DNA of 43,014 bases, taken from NCBI RefSeq assembly GCF_009829325.1, contig NZ_VUOS01000038.1:1-43014 (forward strand), given 5' to 3'. Source of the stretch: Nocardia sp. CY41. Lineage in GTDB: Bacteria; Actinomycetota; Actinomycetes; Mycobacteriales; Mycobacteriaceae. Of the stretch, positions 1 to 8,017 are shown in pieces. The position numbers were made by a program, and so were the translations under genes. The notes below the pieces were generated by a model, which worked only from the letters and a program-made list of their open reading frames with translations, did no database searches and had not been told where the DNA came from. Numbering within the stretch: the stretch's first letter is position 1; each line of letters opens with the position of its first letter.

Positions 1-128
1 CCTTCAACAGGGCCAAGCACTGGCGGGCGGTGGCCACTCGCTACGACAAACTCGCGATCACCTACCGGGCCGGATTCGTCCTGGCCCTCGTCGTTGAATG
101 GCTCAAATCATTGGGAGACACGACCTAG
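1..128 (+). mobile_element. 3' end of an IS5-type insertion sequence (transposase C-terminus)
   Basis: An open frame enters from the window edge in the third base and ends at TAG 126-128. Its last 41 residues contain FNRAKHW and TRYDKLA, the characteristic C-terminal signature of IS5-family (IS427-like) DDE transposases. The stop codon lies in or beside the presumed right inverted repeat (about 110-128, ending CGACCTAG), as is common in this group. The left part of the element is outside the window, so completeness and target duplication cannot be judged. It abuts a LysE gene that lacks its normal start, so the insertion went into or just ahead of that gene. Family assignment rests on the short motif match only. 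Confidence 0.75.
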
Positions 129-736
129 TGGCCTATGTGGTCCCCGGTCCGGATTGGTTCGTTGTCCTGCGCCAGGCATCCCGCTCGCGGGCTGCGGGAA
201 TGTGTGCGGCCATCGGCGTGCAATGCGGCTTGATCGTGCACATGACAGCCGCTGCGGTCGGTGTGTCGGCGATCCTGTTGACCAGCGCCGAGGCGTTCAC
301 CGTGGTGAAACTCGCCGGCGCGGCCTATCTTGTCGCGCTTGGTGCGCGCGCCCTGTGTGATGGCTATCGCGGTTGGCGGCGCCGGCACGCCGAGCGAGTC
401 CCCGGCGTGCCGTCACCGACTCCGGTGACGGGTTCGCGGGTGTTCGCTCAGGCGTTCCTCGCCAACGTCTTGAATCCCAAAGCGGCGCTGTTCTTCGTCG
501 CGGTGTTGCCCCAGTTCCTGGCCCCGGCAAACCCGGTGATCCCGCAAGCGCTGCTTCTCGGCGTACTCGACATAGCCATCGGCTGCGCCTGGTGGCTACT
601 TTTCGTGCTCGCGGCCACGCGGTTCCATTCTCTGCTGCGACGTCGACGGGCCCAGATCGCCGTCGACACCCTCGCCGGCGTCGCGCTGACCGGTCTCGGC
701 GGTGCACTCGCATTCACCGACCGCGCGCGGGTATAG
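98..736 (+). CDS. LysE family exporter, 5' end replaced by insertion sequence
   Basis: A 212-residue frame with the LysE/RhtB exporter signature: PGPDW at residues 17-21 followed by VVLRQ, the NPKAALFF motif near residue 128, and about five hydrophobic segments. Members export amino acids or related small molecules through the cytoplasmic membrane. The first ten codons come from the insertion sequence (ATG at 98 lies inside it); native sequence appears to begin near the CTAG at 125-128. The hybrid has close to normal family length, so the element may have supplied a substitute start, but the native promoter and ribosome site are gone. Whether it is expressed is unknown; it may be a pseudogene. 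Confidence 0.7.
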   Translation: MAQIIGRHDLVAYVVPGPDWFVVLRQASRSRAAGMCAAIGVQCGLIVHMTAAAVGVSAILLTSAEAFTVVKLAGAAYLVALGARALCDGYRGWRRRHAERVPGVPSPTPVTGSRVFAQAFLANVLNPKAALFFVAVLPQFLAPANPVIPQALLLGVLDIAIGCAWWLLFVLAATRFHSLLRRRRAQIAVDTLAGVALTGLGGALAFTDRARV

Positions 737-957
737 CCGCGCCTCGGTGTCCACGGAAGGCCTTCGAGGGCCGGCACATCGAGGGCCGGGCGAAACGACG
801 ATCCGGTTACTCGGCGCATGCGGGGCCGCGCCGATGTGTTCTCGGCGAACCGGTCGGGTGTCGGCCCGGAGCCGGTGCGGAGGTCTAGGAGACCGTTTCC
901 GGCGTGATTATGTCCGGCTTGCGGGGTATTCGCAGGCTGGGTGAACGGAGGTGGCTC

Positions 958-1593
958 ATGCCAGGGATCGATAGCCGTGCCGAACCGGATCGGCTCGCGA
1001 CGGAGCCGGCGCGGGCGCGATTCGCCCAGCAGCTGCTGCGGTCCGCGGCTAGGCCGGAGCGCATCGCGGAGGTCATCGCGGAGATCGTCGGGGACCGTAT
1101 CGAGGTGGGACCGGTGCAGGCCGGTCCTGGTGCGCTGGTATGCGTCACCGCGACCGGACGGCCAGGCGATGTTCGGGCCGAAGTCTATGACGGCGAGGAG
1201 TGGGACATCGCCGTGGAGGTGCCACTGAGCCTTCGACTGCAAGTCGACTTCGCCGGTGTCCTCGCACGGTTCGCCGCCGCCGTCCGGGTGCGCATGCGCG
1301 TCCAGTTGGTGCCGCAGGACCCGTGCGCGGTGTTCGTCCGCACCGAGGAAGTGACCGAGGAGCACGTGGAGGTCCGGCTCCGCGCGGTCGATCGCCCGGC
1401 ACGGTTGCTGGGCCGCGTCGGCGATGTGCGCTGCATGGTCGCCGAACACATCGTCGCCTACATCGGGGAGCTGCTGTCGAGCCCGCAGGTGCGCGAGCTG
1501 CGGCGCATCGATATCGCGCAGGTCATCGAACGCGCGTGGGAGGCAGGTCTGGTCATCGCCCCGGCAGCACGGCCGATGACCCACAGCGCGTGA
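958..1593 (+). CDS. Hypothetical protein, not recognised
   Basis: A 211-residue soluble protein with strong actinobacterial codon bias. The ATG at 958 follows GGAGG (about 947-951) with good spacing, which is why it is preferred to an in-frame ATG at 904. The sequence is acidic, with no signal peptide or membrane segment. An N-terminal helical part (residues 15-40) precedes a mixed region with repeated V-R-V-R beta-strand patterns (about 60-140) and a C-terminal helix. I do not recognise the family. It stands alone between the LysE gene and the convergent regulator at 1681-2373. Confidence 0.65.
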   Translation: MPGIDSRAEPDRLATEPARARFAQQLLRSAARPERIAEVIAEIVGDRIEVGPVQAGPGALVCVTATGRPGDVRAEVYDGEEWDIAVEVPLSLRLQVDFAGVLARFAAAVRVRMRVQLVPQDPCAVFVRTEEVTEEHVEVRLRAVDRPARLLGRVGDVRCMVAEHIVAYIGELLSSPQVRELRRIDIAQVIERAWEAGLVIAPAARPMTHSA

Positions 1594-1680
1594 CCCGCGC
1601 GGGCCGCCCCGTCCACCTCACCGGCCGAGCAACCCGCCGCCGACCGCAACCGTCACACCTGGCCGTGCGGGCGCGGCGCA

Positions 1681-2373
1681 TCAGGTGGCCGAGCGGAGTT
1701 CCACGCAGCATTCCCCGGCCTTGGGGGAGAGCGCCGCGTGGAGGGTTTCCGCTTCGAGCCCGGTGAGCACACCCGCGAGATAGGCGTGATTGAGCCCGCA
1801 TACGAGTTCGGGTTCGTCCGCGGCGAGCGGATGAAATGGGCAGTTGCGCAAGCGGAGGCAATCCGGCGTGGGACGGGCCGGCTCGAAGCCCTGTTCGGCG
1901 AGCAGCGATTGCAGGACCGTGAGGGCGCGCTCGGCGCCGAGTCGCCCGGGCCGTGCCTGTTCGCGTGCGGCCCGGCCGAGAGCTTCGCCGCGATCGGTCG
2001 CGACCCGGTGCGCCGCGTCGCGAGCGGTCTCGCCTGCACCGTGTGTGAGCACCGCACCCATCAGAATCTCGGCCAGAACTTCGTGGCGGCGTTCGGGGAT
2101 GCTCACCCGCACCTCGGTGTCGGCGGGCTGATACACCTTCGGCGCGCGCCCGACCTTCCGGATGCCGCCGACCTGCTGGTAACTCGCTCGAAGAAGTCCG
2201 GCGGCGACGAGTTTGTCCAGATGAAACGCCGCGAGCTTCCGTGAGATGCCGACCTGTTCGGCGGCTTCGTCTCGGGTGACCGGCCGGCCGGCGCGGCGGA
2301 TGAACCAGTACATGCCGCGCCGCAGCTCGTCCTCGAGCGCGGCGACGGCGCCGATCGCCGATTCGCTGGTCAC
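1681..2373 (-). CDS. Cys-rich HTH regulator of the ArsR/SufR-like (COG2345) type
   Basis: A 230-residue regulator. Residues 10-60 form a winged-helix DNA-binding domain (TRDEAAEQVGISRKLAAFHLDKL), as in ArsR- and SufR-type repressors. The C-terminal part carries Cys172, Cys178, Cys192, Cys222 and Cys223 (DCLRLRNCPFH, LVCGLNH, GECCVELR), a spacing that suggests a metal or Fe-S sensor site; that is inference from the family. GTG 2373 was chosen because TATCCT lies exactly six bases upstream with TTGCGA 17 bases further on, the layout of a leaderless transcript; an in-frame ATG at 2427 has no ribosome site. It is divergent from the 2502-4065 operon, and the shared gap holds three ATAACGCC repeats, so it probably controls both. 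Confidence 0.8.
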   Translation of the reverse strand: MTSESAIGAVAALEDELRRGMYWFIRRAGRPVTRDEAAEQVGISRKLAAFHLDKLVAAGLLRASYQQVGGIRKVGRAPKVYQPADTEVRVSIPERRHEVLAEILMGAVLTHGAGETARDAAHRVATDRGEALGRAAREQARPGRLGAERALTVLQSLLAEQGFEPARPTPDCLRLRNCPFHPLAADEPELVCGLNHAYLAGVLTGLEAETLHAALSPKAGECCVELRSAT

Positions 2374-2501
2374 CAGACCAGGATAACGCCGACCGTGTTG
2401 GTCGCAATGAAGCGGCGACCCCGGCAAGGTGCGGACTTGACCGGCGGAGCGAATAACGCCAATAATCTTTGGTGTAAATAACGCCAGGTTGGGAGGTCGT
2501 C
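2374..2501. promoter_or_regulatory. Divergent promoter region with three ATAACGCC repeats
   Basis: The 128-bp gap between the HTH regulator and the DUF2231 gene holds direct repeats GGATAACGCC (2381-2390), GAATAACGCC (2451-2460) and AAATAACGCC (2476-2485). For the regulator I read TTGCGA (complement of 2402-2407), a 17-bp spacer, TATCCT (complement of 2379-2384), then GTG after six bases. For the operon I read TTGACC 2437-2442, an 18-bp spacer and AATAAT 2461-2466. Repeat 1 overlaps the regulator's -10; repeats 2 and 3 flank the operon's -10, 25 bp apart. This placement suits repression of both promoters by the adjacent regulator. GGGAGG at 2491-2496 is the operon's ribosome site. Confidence 0.6.
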
Positions 2502-3014
2502 GTGAGCAGTCCCATGCAGCAGGCCAAGACCCCGGTCAGCGCTGCGCTGGCCGGCCCGTATGGTCATCCGTTCCATCCGATCCTGGTCACCGTGCCGATC
2601 GGTGCATGGGTGGCGAGTTCGGTGTTCGACATCGGCTCGCACGTGGTCGACGACCCGGTCTTTCTCGCTCGCGGTGCGGTCTGGCTGATCGCGGTGGGCG
2701 TACTGGGTGCGCTCGCCGCGGCGGCGATCGGCTTGCTGGACTTGTTCGCCATTCCCACCGGGACTCCGGCGTTTCGCACCGGGCTGGTGCACATGACCCT
2801 CAACCTGATCGTCACCGCGGCGTACGCGATCAACTTCTGGTGGCGCACCACCGGCACCGGACCCCACGGTGCCGTCCCGGCCGGGCCGCTGTCGTTGTCG
2901 ATCGTCGGCCTCCTGACGGTGGCCGTGTCCGGTTACCTCGGCGGGAAGCTCGCCTACCAGTACGGCGTCCGGGTGGCCGACGAAACCACGCAGGCCACCG
3001 GCTACCACCCCTGA
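2502..3014 (+). CDS. DUF2231 family membrane protein
   Basis: A 170-residue integral membrane protein. The N-terminus GHPFHPILVTVPIGAW (residues 21-36) is the hallmark of DUF2231, whose members have four transmembrane helices and a conserved His/Pro-rich first segment; some are linked to heme or redox functions, but the activity is not established. Hydrophobic segments fall near residues 26-45, 58-80, 92-112 and 128-148. GTG 2502 follows GGGAGG at the right distance. It heads an operon with a second membrane protein (35 bp downstream) and GTP cyclohydrolase I, under the divergent Cys-rich regulator. Confidence 0.85.
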   Translation: MSSPMQQAKTPVSAALAGPYGHPFHPILVTVPIGAWVASSVFDIGSHVVDDPVFLARGAVWLIAVGVLGALAAAAIGLLDLFAIPTGTPAFRTGLVHMTLNLIVTAAYAINFWWRTTGTGPHGAVPAGPLSLSIVGLLTVAVSGYLGGKLAYQYGVRVADETTQATGYHP

Positions 3015-3049
3015 ACCTCCTCCGATTCCCTTTCCCTCAGGAGACATTC

Positions 3050-3466
3050 ATGGGCATCGCTGCCTTGCTTCTCTGGCTGCTCACCGCTGTAGGCGGCTTC
3101 GTTCTGCTGGGTACCTGGATCGCCGAAGGCGGCGCGCGGCAACCCAACAGCAGTCATCTGCCCGCACCGGTCGTGTTCGGGCACTTCCTACTCGCCGTGG
3201 TCGGACTGATCGTGTGGATCAGCTACCTCGTCGTCGACGAGCACGCGTTGGCATGGGTCGCGTTCGCGCTCCTGATGCCGGTGGCGCTGCTCGGATTCGC
3301 CATGGTGGTGCGGTGGCTGCCCGTGTACCGGGCGCGTACGGCGACCGAAACGCCAGAACCGGCGGAACGACTTTTTCCGGTCGCGGTCGTCGGTGGCCAC
3401 GGCGTCTCGGCCGTCGCCACCGTCGTGCTGGTGCTGCTGACCGCTCTCGGCGTGGGCGGGAGCTAG
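3050..3466 (+). CDS. Small four-helix membrane protein
   Basis: A 138-residue hydrophobic protein with about four transmembrane segments (residues 2-24, 43-65, 70-92 and 112-135). ATG 3050 is preceded by AGGAG at 3039-3043; longer in-frame starts would run through the preceding gene. I do not recognise a named domain, although small proteins of this layout commonly accompany DUF2231 genes. Its stop (3464-3466) is two bases from the GTG of the GTP cyclohydrolase gene, so the two are almost certainly cotranscribed and translationally coupled. Confidence 0.8.
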   Translation: MGIAALLLWLLTAVGGFVLLGTWIAEGGARQPNSSHLPAPVVFGHFLLAVVGLIVWISYLVVDEHALAWVAFALLMPVALLGFAMVVRWLPVYRARTATETPEPAERLFPVAVVGGHGVSAVATVVLVLLTALGVGGS

Positions 3467-3468
3467 CC

Positions 3469-4065
3469 GTGCTACAGCCCGCGCTCCGGGTCGTCCACGA
3501 GCCGGCCGCCGAGGTGGATCTGACCGCCGCCGAGCATGCGGCCCGGCAATTCCTGACCGCGCTCGGCGTCGGCCTCGAAGACGAACACCTGCACGCCACC
3601 CCGCGGCGCATGGCCCGCGCCTATGCCGAACTATTCACGCCCCGCCCGTTCGACCTCACCACGTTTCCCAACGACGAGGGCTACGACGAACTCGTGCTGG
3701 CTCGCCGCATCCCGCTGCGGTCGGTGTGCGAACACCATCTGCTGCCGTTCGTCGGCGTCGCCCACGTCGGCTATCTGCCGGGCGAGCGCATTCTCGGATT
3801 GTCCAAACTCGCCCGTATCGTCGAGCATTTCTCCCATCGCCCCCAAGTGCAGGAACGGCTGACCAAGCAGATCGCCGACTGGTTGGCGGAGAACCTGCAA
3901 CCGATCGGTGTCGGCGTCGTCATCGAAGCCGAACACACCTGTATGACCCTGCGTGGTGTCCAGGCCGCAGGCACGACCACTGTCACGTCGACGCTGCTCG
4001 GCACGCTGCGTGAAGACGCCCGCTCGCGGCAGGAGTTCTTCTCGCTCACCCGAATCGCGCCCTGA
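3469..4065 (+). CDS. folE: GTP cyclohydrolase I
   Basis: A 198-residue FolE-type GTP cyclohydrolase I, which converts GTP to 7,8-dihydroneopterin triphosphate, the first step of tetrahydrofolate and other pterin synthesis. Zinc and active-site residues are visible: SVCEHH with Cys87, His89 and His90, and TCMTLRG with Cys158. Conserved LPFVGVAHVGY and LSKLARIVEHFSHRPQVQERLT also fit. GTG 3469 starts two bases after the upstream stop and has a GGCGGGAG-type ribosome site inside that gene. Placement in a regulated operon with two membrane proteins, rather than with folP/folK, suggests a second, conditional copy; that is inference. Confidence 0.93.
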   Translation: MLQPALRVVHEPAAEVDLTAAEHAARQFLTALGVGLEDEHLHATPRRMARAYAELFTPRPFDLTTFPNDEGYDELVLARRIPLRSVCEHHLLPFVGVAHVGYLPGERILGLSKLARIVEHFSHRPQVQERLTKQIADWLAENLQPIGVGVVIEAEHTCMTLRGVQAAGTTTVTSTLLGTLREDARSRQEFFSLTRIAP

Positions 4066-4160
4066 TCGATCGAGTGCCGTGGGATGCGGGTCGAGTCGGA
4101 CCGCTGGTTCCCGCTCCCGGCGGAGGGATTAGGCGACGTTTCCGCCGCGCCGGTGGTGGT

Positions 4161-5813
4161 ATGCCCGCATCGATGCCGACCTCGTCCGAATACGAACGTC
4201 GCCTGCGGAGTCTGGCCGCCGAGAAGTTCGGCTGGGCGCACCTGCACGACGAGCAGCTGACCGCCATGGAACACATCATGGCCGGTAAGGACGTGCTGGT
4301 CGTGCTGCCGACCGGTGCGGGCAAGTCGGCCATCTATCAGGTGCCCGCGTTGTTGCTGGACGGTCCGGCCGTGGTGGTGTCGCCGCTCATCGCGTTGCAG
4401 CACGATCAGATCGAGAGCATCGGTGACAGCAAGGCCCCGGGCGCGGTCGCGCTGAATTCCACGCAGAGCAGAACCGAGCGCCGAGCGGCGTGGGCTGCTC
4501 TGCGCCGCGGCGCTGCCGAATACATCTTCCTCTCGCCGGAGCAGCTGGCCGACGACGATCTGGTCGACGAGCTCGCCGGTCTGCGCGCTTCCCTGTTCGT
4601 GGTGGACGAGGCGCATTGTGTTTCGGCGTGGGGTCACGACTTCCGGCCGGACTACCTGCGGCTCGCGCCGGTGATCGACCGACTCCGGCATCCGAGGGTG
4701 ATCGCCTTGACGGCGACCGCCGCGCCACCGGTGCGCCACGAGATCGTGCACCGGTTGGGCATGCACGACCATCGCGAAGTGGTCGCCGGTTTCGATCGGC
4801 CCAACCTGTCGCTCGCTGTCGACCGATATACCGGCGACTCGGAGAAGCGTGACGCGGTGATCGCCCGCATCCGGACCCTGACCGCCGATCCGGCGACCGG
4901 CCGCGGACTCGTGTACGTGGCCAGCCGCAAGGACAGCGAGTTCTATGCCGAGGCGTCGGCCGCGGCCGGTATCCGGGTCGCGGCCTACCACGCGGGCATG
5001 AAGGCCGCCCTCCGCGACGAGGTGCACCAGCACTTCCTTTCCGGCGAGGTCGATGTGGTCGTGGCCACCTCGGCGTTCGGGATGGGCATCGACAAGCCCG
5101 ACGTCCGTTTCGTCGTCCACGCGTCGGCGCCGGATTCGCTGGACTCCTACTACCAGCAGATCGGCCGGGCCGGACGGGACGGCGAGCGCGCCCAGATCGT
5201 GTTGTGCTACCGGCCGGAGGATCTGAGTTTGCAGAAGTTCCTCACCGCGCGAGCGGTCCCGGAGGACACCATCGCGGAGGTCGCCCACGCCTTGTACCGG
5301 CACGATCGTCCCGTCCGGCCGTCCCAGCTCGAGGTCGACGCCGCTCCCGCTCGGCGCACCCGGGCGATCAACCTGCTCGAACAGGTCGGCGCGATCACGA
5401 CCACCGCAACCGGTCTCCTGCAGCCCGATTCCGGGCGCATACCCGGCCGGGCGGTCGAGCAGGCGGCGGACGCCGCGCGGGCATACGAAGAACTGACCCG
5501 CTCGCGCATCGAGATGATGCGCGGCTACGCGGAGACGACCGGCTGCCGGCGGCAACACCTCCTCGGTTACTTCGGTGAACAGTTGCTCGACCCGTGTGGC
5601 AATTGCGATACCTGTGCTGCGGGAACCGCCGCGCGGCGCGCACCGCACGCCACCGAGTTTCCTGCGAATGCCACTGTGCGGCATCGTGATTGGGGGGCAG
5701 GGACGATCATGTCCGCAGAGGCCGATCGCATCACCGTGCTGTTCGACGAGGTCGGTTACAAGACCCTGTCCTTGCCTGAGGTGCGCGAGCGCCATCTGCT
5801 CAGCCGAGCCTGA
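4161..5813 (+). CDS. recQ: RecQ family ATP-dependent DNA helicase
   Basis: About 550 residues with all RecQ helicase motifs: Walker A TGAGKS (51-56), DEAH (149-152) followed by CVSAWGHDFRPDY, motif III TAT (184-186), SAFGMGIDKPD (304-313) and QIGRAGRD (333-340). A zinc-binding module has Cys462, Cys479, Cys482 and Cys485. The C-terminus lacks an HRDC domain and ends in a short beta-rich segment (WGAGTIM...ITVLFDEVGYKTL), like the DUF3553-type tail of some actinobacterial helicases. RecQ proteins unwind DNA 3'-5' in recombination and fork repair. The start is uncertain: ATG 4161 fits the family N-terminus, ATG 4173 is possible, and the frame is open back to 4074. It appears to be monocistronic. 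Confidence 0.93.
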   Translation: MPASMPTSSEYERRLRSLAAEKFGWAHLHDEQLTAMEHIMAGKDVLVVLPTGAGKSAIYQVPALLLDGPAVVVSPLIALQHDQIESIGDSKAPGAVALNSTQSRTERRAAWAALRRGAAEYIFLSPEQLADDDLVDELAGLRASLFVVDEAHCVSAWGHDFRPDYLRLAPVIDRLRHPRVIALTATAAPPVRHEIVHRLGMHDHREVVAGFDRPNLSLAVDRYTGDSEKRDAVIARIRTLTADPATGRGLVYVASRKDSEFYAEASAAAGIRVAAYHAGMKAALRDEVHQHFLSGEVDVVVATSAFGMGIDKPDVRFVVHASAPDSLDSYYQQIGRAGRDGERAQIVLCYRPEDLSLQKFLTARAVPEDTIAEVAHALYRHDRPVRPSQLEVDAAPARRTRAINLLEQVGAITTTATGLLQPDSGRIPGRAVEQAADAARAYEELTRSRIEMMRGYAETTGCRRQHLLGYFGEQLLDPCGNCDTCAAGTAARRAPHATEFPANATVRHRDWGAGTIMSAEADRITVLFDEVGYKTLSLPEVRERHLLSRA

Positions 5814-6183
5814 GGCATTCCGCGCCGCAGGGTGTCCTTGATCGTCCGAGACCGGTCGTGGCGGTACGGAGCCGGTCCGCACCGCGGCTCGGCACGAGCC
5901 GCCGAGGTGCACGCGTGTGGCGTGTTGCGGAGGAGTCGTCGGCGATGGTGTGTCCAGCGCGATCGGTGCGCGCCGAGTATGCGCCGCCTTCCAGATCCTC
6001 GACGAGGGTCGGTCCGGCGGGCGTCCAGTCCGGCAACTCCCGGGTCGCGGCGCCGGCCGGGGCGAGGTCCATCGCGAAGAAGGCACTGATCCACCCGAGA
6101 TGGTCCCCGGGTGTTCTCGGGGGCCGTCCGGTGGGGGCCTCGGCAAGGGTCGCGATGAGCCTTTGGTCCCCGGCGCCGTGCAC
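5800..6183 (-). pseudogene. C-terminal remnant of an SDR (NAD(P)-binding) protein
   Basis: From about 6183 down to 5971 the minus strand reads HLGWISAFFAMDL, then a TREL...W motif, then GPTLVEDLEGGAYS. This is the typical C-terminal end of a widespread family of NAD(P)-dependent epimerase/dehydratase-like proteins (HLGW..FLALD...TRELLGW.P..P.L..DL..G.Y). Only about 70 residues of a protein normally near 290 remain. An in-frame stop lies just upstream at 6214-6216, and the native stop after GGAYS is lost, so the frame runs on into unrelated sequence to 5800. No Rossmann N-terminus was found nearby. I read it as a dead fragment. Confidence 0.65.
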
Positions 6184-6296
6184 GGGGGCACGGTGTGTAC
6201 ATGACGCGGACGGTCAGCCGGATAAAGCCCGTGAACGCCCATGACGGTCTGCGAAGTCGTCGCCGTCTGCGCCGGGTGAGCCGTGCGCGGTCCGCG

Positions 6297-6731
6297 TCAC
6301 GGGCGCTGGAAGTGCCATTGCTGAATTTCGCTGGTGGGCATGTAGCGGGTCAAACCGATCTGTTCGGTTCCGACGTCGGGTGCGGAGAGGGCGAGAACCA
6401 GGTCACTGGCGGGCCAGACCGCGATGCGGTAGCAGTCGGGCTGGGTTTCATCGGTCATGATCTGCCATCCCATCGGAGTCCCGCTGCATTCGACATGCGC
6501 CCCTTCGCACACCAGGTTGTCGAGTCCGAGCCGGGTGCCGGTGCGGCCGTTGGCGATGAACCAGATCCCTTCACCGAATTCCGGCGCGCTCGACAACAGC
6601 CAGTGCTGCCAGCCGTTCTCGACACTCGGTTCACCTACGACCCTGACCTGGTCGCCGCTGTCGAGCGACAGCACCTGCCCCGTGCCGACGTTGACGATGC
6701 GATACACACCCTCGTCCAGCCCAGCCACCAT
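6297..6731 (-). CDS. Ricin-type beta-trefoil (RICIN-like) domain protein
   Basis: A 144-residue protein consisting of a single beta-trefoil-like domain: VYRIVNVGTGQVLSLD near the start, an internal IWFIANGRTGTRLGLD repeat, and a closing QQWHFQRP that matches the QxW signature of ricin-B lectin folds. Such domains usually bind sugars, sometimes proteins. There is no signal peptide or attached catalytic domain, so it would act in the cytoplasm unless exported by another route. ATG 6731 follows a GAGGA ribosome site. It is monocistronic, facing the SDR remnant. Confidence 0.75.
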   Translation of the reverse strand: MVAGLDEGVYRIVNVGTGQVLSLDSGDQVRVVGEPSVENGWQHWLLSSAPEFGEGIWFIANGRTGTRLGLDNLVCEGAHVECSGTPMGWQIMTDETQPDCYRIAVWPASDLVLALSAPDVGTEQIGLTRYMPTSEIQQWHFQRP

Positions 6732-6934
6732 CCGCCGTCCTCACTGTGTGCCCGGATCCTCGTCACCCGCGGGGCTGCCGGGGGAAGTCGGCATCTCGCG
6801 GCTGCGCCTGTGGTCCGGGAGAATTCGTGCACTACCGAACTACCCGGACGGCGATGGGTGAATCACGTCGATCCGGCGAACCAGCCGGAATCGTGCGGTC
6901 GCGCGGCGGGCATCGTGATCCGAGTCCGGCCCAT

Positions 6935-6958
6935 ATCGGCGATGTCCGGATCGCCGAT
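6935..6958. terminator. Perfect hairpin downstream of the SDR gene
   Basis: ATCGGCGAT (6935-6943), a six-base loop, and ATCGCCGAT (6950-6958) form a perfect 9-bp stem about 80 bases past the stop of the minus-strand SDR gene at 7040. There is no T-tract, as is usual in GC-rich actinobacteria. It lies some 200 bp upstream of the ricin-fold gene, so an operator role is also possible. Nothing else is evident in 6732-7039. Confidence 0.4.
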
Positions 6959-7039
6959 GTGTGGTCCCGGTGACTCCGTCCCGGCGCTCCTCGGCGATGT
7001 GGTCGCCGAGCAACGGGTCGCCGCGGCGGCTCGGGCAGA

Positions 7040-8017
7040 TCAGCGGGCGGCGGCGAGCGCGGCGAGGGTCTCGGCGGAGGTATGGGCCGGCTTCCAGCCG
7101 AGGTTCCGCTTCGCGCGGCTGGTGTCCATGACGACGGGCGTGCGGACGATGTGCAACCACTCGAGAGTTGCCGGCACGAAGGGCAGGCGGGCGAGGGCAG
7201 CGGATGCGGCGGTGGCGGCGACCGCGGGGACGCGCACCGGCCTGCCGCCCAGTGCGGAGACCACGTCGGACAGGGTGAGCGTGCCGTCGCCCGCGATGTT
7301 GTAGGCGCCGGGCGGCGCCTCCGCGGTGGCGGCCAGCGCAATGGCCGCGGCCACGTCGTCGTGGTGGACGAGTTGCAGTGGGTGGCCGGGATCGGGGACC
7401 ACCGGCTTGAACAAGGAATGGGACCGGGCCAGCGTACGCAGCGGGCCGGGGAGCTTCTCCCACGGCAGGTCGTGCAGGGCCGGCGCCTTCGGACCGGCCA
7501 CGATGCACGGGCGCAGCACGAACACCTCGAGGCCGGAGTCCGCGGTGATCTCCGCGAGCGCCGCCTCGCACGCGGCCTTCTGCTCGGAGTAGTAGTGCTC
7601 GGGCGAGCCCTCGGGCAGCACGTCCTCGGTGATGGGGCTGGGATGCTCCGGGTGGTAGCCGTAGGCGGCGACCGAGGACGTGTAGACCAGGCGGCGGGGC
7701 CGCTCGGCGGCCGCCGTCGCCTCGAAGACGTGGCGGGTGCCCGCCAGGTTCACCCGCGCGCTCTCCTCCCGCGAGCCCATGATCACGAACGCCAAGTGGA
7801 TCACCACGTCGGCGTCCGCGACGAGGGCGTCGACGGCGGCGCGGTCGAGGATGTCGCCGCGCCGGTACTCGGTCTTCGTCCAGCCGTGCGCGGCGGGGTC
7901 GAACGGACGGCGGGCCATTCCGACGATCCGGTCCACGGCGGGATCCTGTTCGAGTGCGGTGACGGCGGAGATGCCGATCTCGCCGGTAGGCCCGGTGACG
8001 GCGACGGTGATACCCAT
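7040..8017 (-). CDS. NAD-dependent epimerase/dehydratase (extended SDR)
   Basis: A 325-residue extended short-chain dehydrogenase/reductase. The Rossmann motif TGPTGEIG is at residues 8-15, an acidic cofactor region follows, VYTSSVAAYGYHP carries the catalytic Ser region, and YYSEQKAACEAAL holds YxxxK. The C-terminal half (QLVHHDDVAAAI, AYNIAGDGTLTLSDV, RNLGWKPAHTSAETL) matches NAD-dependent nucleotide-sugar epimerase/dehydratase-like proteins of mycobacteria and Nocardia. The substrate cannot be read from sequence. ATG 8017 is preceded by GGGGAA. It is divergent from the permease at 8410. Confidence 0.88.
   Translation of the reverse strand: MGITVAVTGPTGEIGISAVTALEQDPAVDRIVGMARRPFDPAAHGWTKTEYRRGDILDRAAVDALVADADVVIHLAFVIMGSREESARVNLAGTRHVFEATAAAERPRRLVYTSSVAAYGYHPEHPSPITEDVLPEGSPEHYYSEQKAACEAALAEITADSGLEVFVLRPCIVAGPKAPALHDLPWEKLPGPLRTLARSHSLFKPVVPDPGHPLQLVHHDDVAAAIALAATAEAPPGAYNIAGDGTLTLSDVVSALGGRPVRVPAVAATAASAALARLPFVPATLEWLHIVRTPVVMDTSRAKRNLGWKPAHTSAETLAALAAAR

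Noticed and set aside
448..1584. 378-codon minus-strand frame opposite the first hypothetical gene
   Set aside because: Shadow composition, no ribosome site and no recognisable domain; the plus-strand frame with GGAGG is better supported.
3771..6242. 823-codon open frame on the minus strand opposite recQ and folE
   Set aside because: It mirrors two clear genes on the plus strand; its composition is Arg/Pro/His-rich shadow sequence with no domain, as expected in very GC-rich DNA.
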